From assembly GCA_041821315.1 (NCBI GenBank), contig JBGUEO010000018.1:1-64000 (forward strand): a DNA stretch of 64,000 nt, given 5' to 3'. The position numbers and the translations under genes were made by a program. Of this stretch, positions 63,159 to 64,000 are shown one piece after another. Position 1 is the first letter of the stretch. Every line of letters begins with the position of its first letter. The stretch is from DIGJ01 sp041821315 (GTDB lineage Bacteria > Bacillota > Clostridia > Lachnospirales > Lachnospiraceae). The notes beneath the pieces are model-generated. The model saw nothing but the letters and a program-made list of their open reading frames with translations, made no database searches and was not told where the DNA came from.

Positions 63159-64000
63159 ATGGCTAAAGCTAAGTTTGAAAGATCAAAACCACATTGTAAT
63201 ATCGGAACAATCGGTCACGTAGACCATGGTAAAACAACATTAACAGCTGCTATCACAAAAACATTAAGTCAAAGAGTTGCTGGTAACGCAGCAGTTGATT
63301 TTGCTAACATTGATAAAGCTCCAGAAGAAAGAGAACGTGGTATCACAATTTCTACAGCTCACGTTGAATATTCAACGGATAATAGACATTATGCACACGT
63401 TGACTGCCCAGGACATGCTGACTACGTTAAGAACATGATTACTGGTGCTGCTCAAATGGACGGTGCTATTCTTGTTGTAGCTGCTACAGATGGTGTTATG
63501 GCTCAGACAAAAGAGCATATTTTATTATCTCGCCAGGTTGGTGTACCTTACATCGTAGTATTCATGAATAAATGTGATATGGTTGACGATGATGAATTAT
63601 TAGAATTAGTAGAAATGGAAATCAGAGACTTATTATCAGATTATGAATTCCCAGGCGATGACACTCCAGTTATCCAGGGTTCTGCTCTTAAGGCTCTTGA
63701 AGATCCAACAAGCAAATGGGGCGACAAGATTATGGAATTAATGGATGCTGTTGATTCATGGATTCCAGATCCAGTACGTGCTACAGATCAACCTTTCTTA
63801 ATGCCTATCGAGGACGTTTTCTCTATTACCGGACGTGGTACTGTTGCAACTGGTAGAGTTGAGCGTGGTGTTCTTCATATTGCTGAAGAAGTTGAAATCA
63901 TTGGTGTAAAAGAAGAATCTCGTAAAGTTGTTGTAACTGGTATCGAAATGTTCCGTAAACTTCTTGATGAAGCTCAGGCTGGTGATAACATTGGTGCTCT
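63159..64000 (+). CDS. tuf: Elongation factor Tu (3' end outside window)
   Basis: EF-Tu delivers aminoacyl-tRNA to the ribosome. The visible 280 codons start MAKAKFERSKPHCNIGTIGH and include the P-loop GHVDHGKTT, the effector region ERERGITISTAHVEY, G3 DCPGHADY, G4 NKCD and the beginning of domain II (FSITGRGTVATGRVERG). AAAGGAGGA precedes the ATG. The gene runs past the window edge; typical length is about 397 aa. It has its own promoter and leader after fusA. Confidence 0.98.
   Translation, partial: MAKAKFERSKPHCNIGTIGHVDHGKTTLTAAITKTLSQRVAGNAAVDFANIDKAPEERERGITISTAHVEYSTDNRHYAHVDCPGHADYVKNMITGAAQMDGAILVVAATDGVMAQTKEHILLSRQVGVPYIVVFMNKCDMVDDDELLELVEMEIRDLLSDYEFPGDDTPVIQGSALKALEDPTSKWGDKIMELMDAVDSWIPDPVRATDQPFLMPIEDVFSITGRGTVATGRVERGVLHIAEEVEIIGVKEESRKVVVTGIEMFRKLLDEAQAGDNIGA

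Noticed and set aside
1..64000. tRNA, rRNA, CRISPR array or prophage
   Set aside because: No cloverleaf, rRNA segment, regular repeat-spacer array, integrase or phage structural gene could be recognised.

Overview
The window is a low-GC, densely coded chromosome segment of an anaerobic, endospore-forming Firmicute. Gene content (spoIIR, yyaC, a SpoIIQ-like protein, DUF1934, DUF951, DUF5711, a long IleRS of the IleRS2 type, and the clusters rpsF-ssb-rpsR, gdpP-rplI-dnaB, dnaX-ebfC-recR and rpsL-rpsG-fusA-tuf) points to a Lachnospiraceae / Lachnoclostridium-like member of the Clostridia. This placement is inferred from gene content and style; no rRNA or tRNA gene is present to confirm it. Start codons were chosen from Shine-Dalgarno spacing, and several differ from the longest possible ORF.

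Layout. 1-5.7 kb (minus strand): a cell-wall/sporulation operon spoIIR-ddl-murI-DUF1934, then a VanY-type carboxypeptidase and a nicotinate phosphoribosyltransferase, each followed by a strong hairpin. 5.8-9.5 kb: a T-box riboswitch with an ATC specifier controls ileS, and a 123-bp palindromic block lies between the T-box terminator and the ileS ribosome binding site. 9.46-10.13 kb: a 674-bp gene-free element with terminal inverted repeats and two large, mutually related hairpins directly abuts ileS and supplies two bases of its stop codon. 10.2-17.6 kb: DUF2804, glycogen phosphorylase, SppA, an RDD protein, a degenerate M23 (SpoIIQ-like) protein, a TrhA/hemolysin III protein and DUF951.

17.8-31.2 kb: two giant secreted proteins (a 2181-aa PHP phosphoesterase and a 1821-aa double nucleotidase) flank a YibE/F membrane protein. 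Both share OB-like modules and a C-terminal wall-binding-type repeat module, suggesting a cell-surface phosphoester or nucleotide scavenging unit. 31.3-32.5 kb: rpsF-ssb-rpsR. 32.5-36.2 kb: an accessory island of small secreted proteins (one carrying a recent 165-bp internal duplication), a recombinase-like fragment, a coiled-coil protein and a TraX-like membrane protein. 36.2-40.5 kb: a chemoreceptor behind a Fur-box-like inverted repeat, an MFS transporter and a CapA-like protein.

40.7-47.1 kb: gdpP-rplI-dnaB-dnaX-ebfC-recR, a replication, repair and c-di-AMP housekeeping block. 47.2-54.8 kb: an ArsR-type regulator divergent from a YtfQRT-like sugar ABC transporter and a cytoplasmic GH2 glycosidase; galactofuranose or a galactofuranoside is a plausible substrate. 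55-59.5 kb: yyaC, a LysM protein, DUF5711, CvpA and an HD phosphohydrolase. 59.5-64 kb: the str operon rpsL-rpsG-fusA plus tuf, with a strong promoter before rpsL, a diverged tandem repeat of the rpsG 3' end before fusA, and a separate promoter and structured leader before tuf, which runs off the window.

The most unusual items are the nested-palindrome element after ileS, the palindrome inside the ileS leader, the paired giant surface phosphoesterases, the tandemly repeated rpsG tail, and the candidate galactofuranose operon with its repeated ATGTAAT motif.
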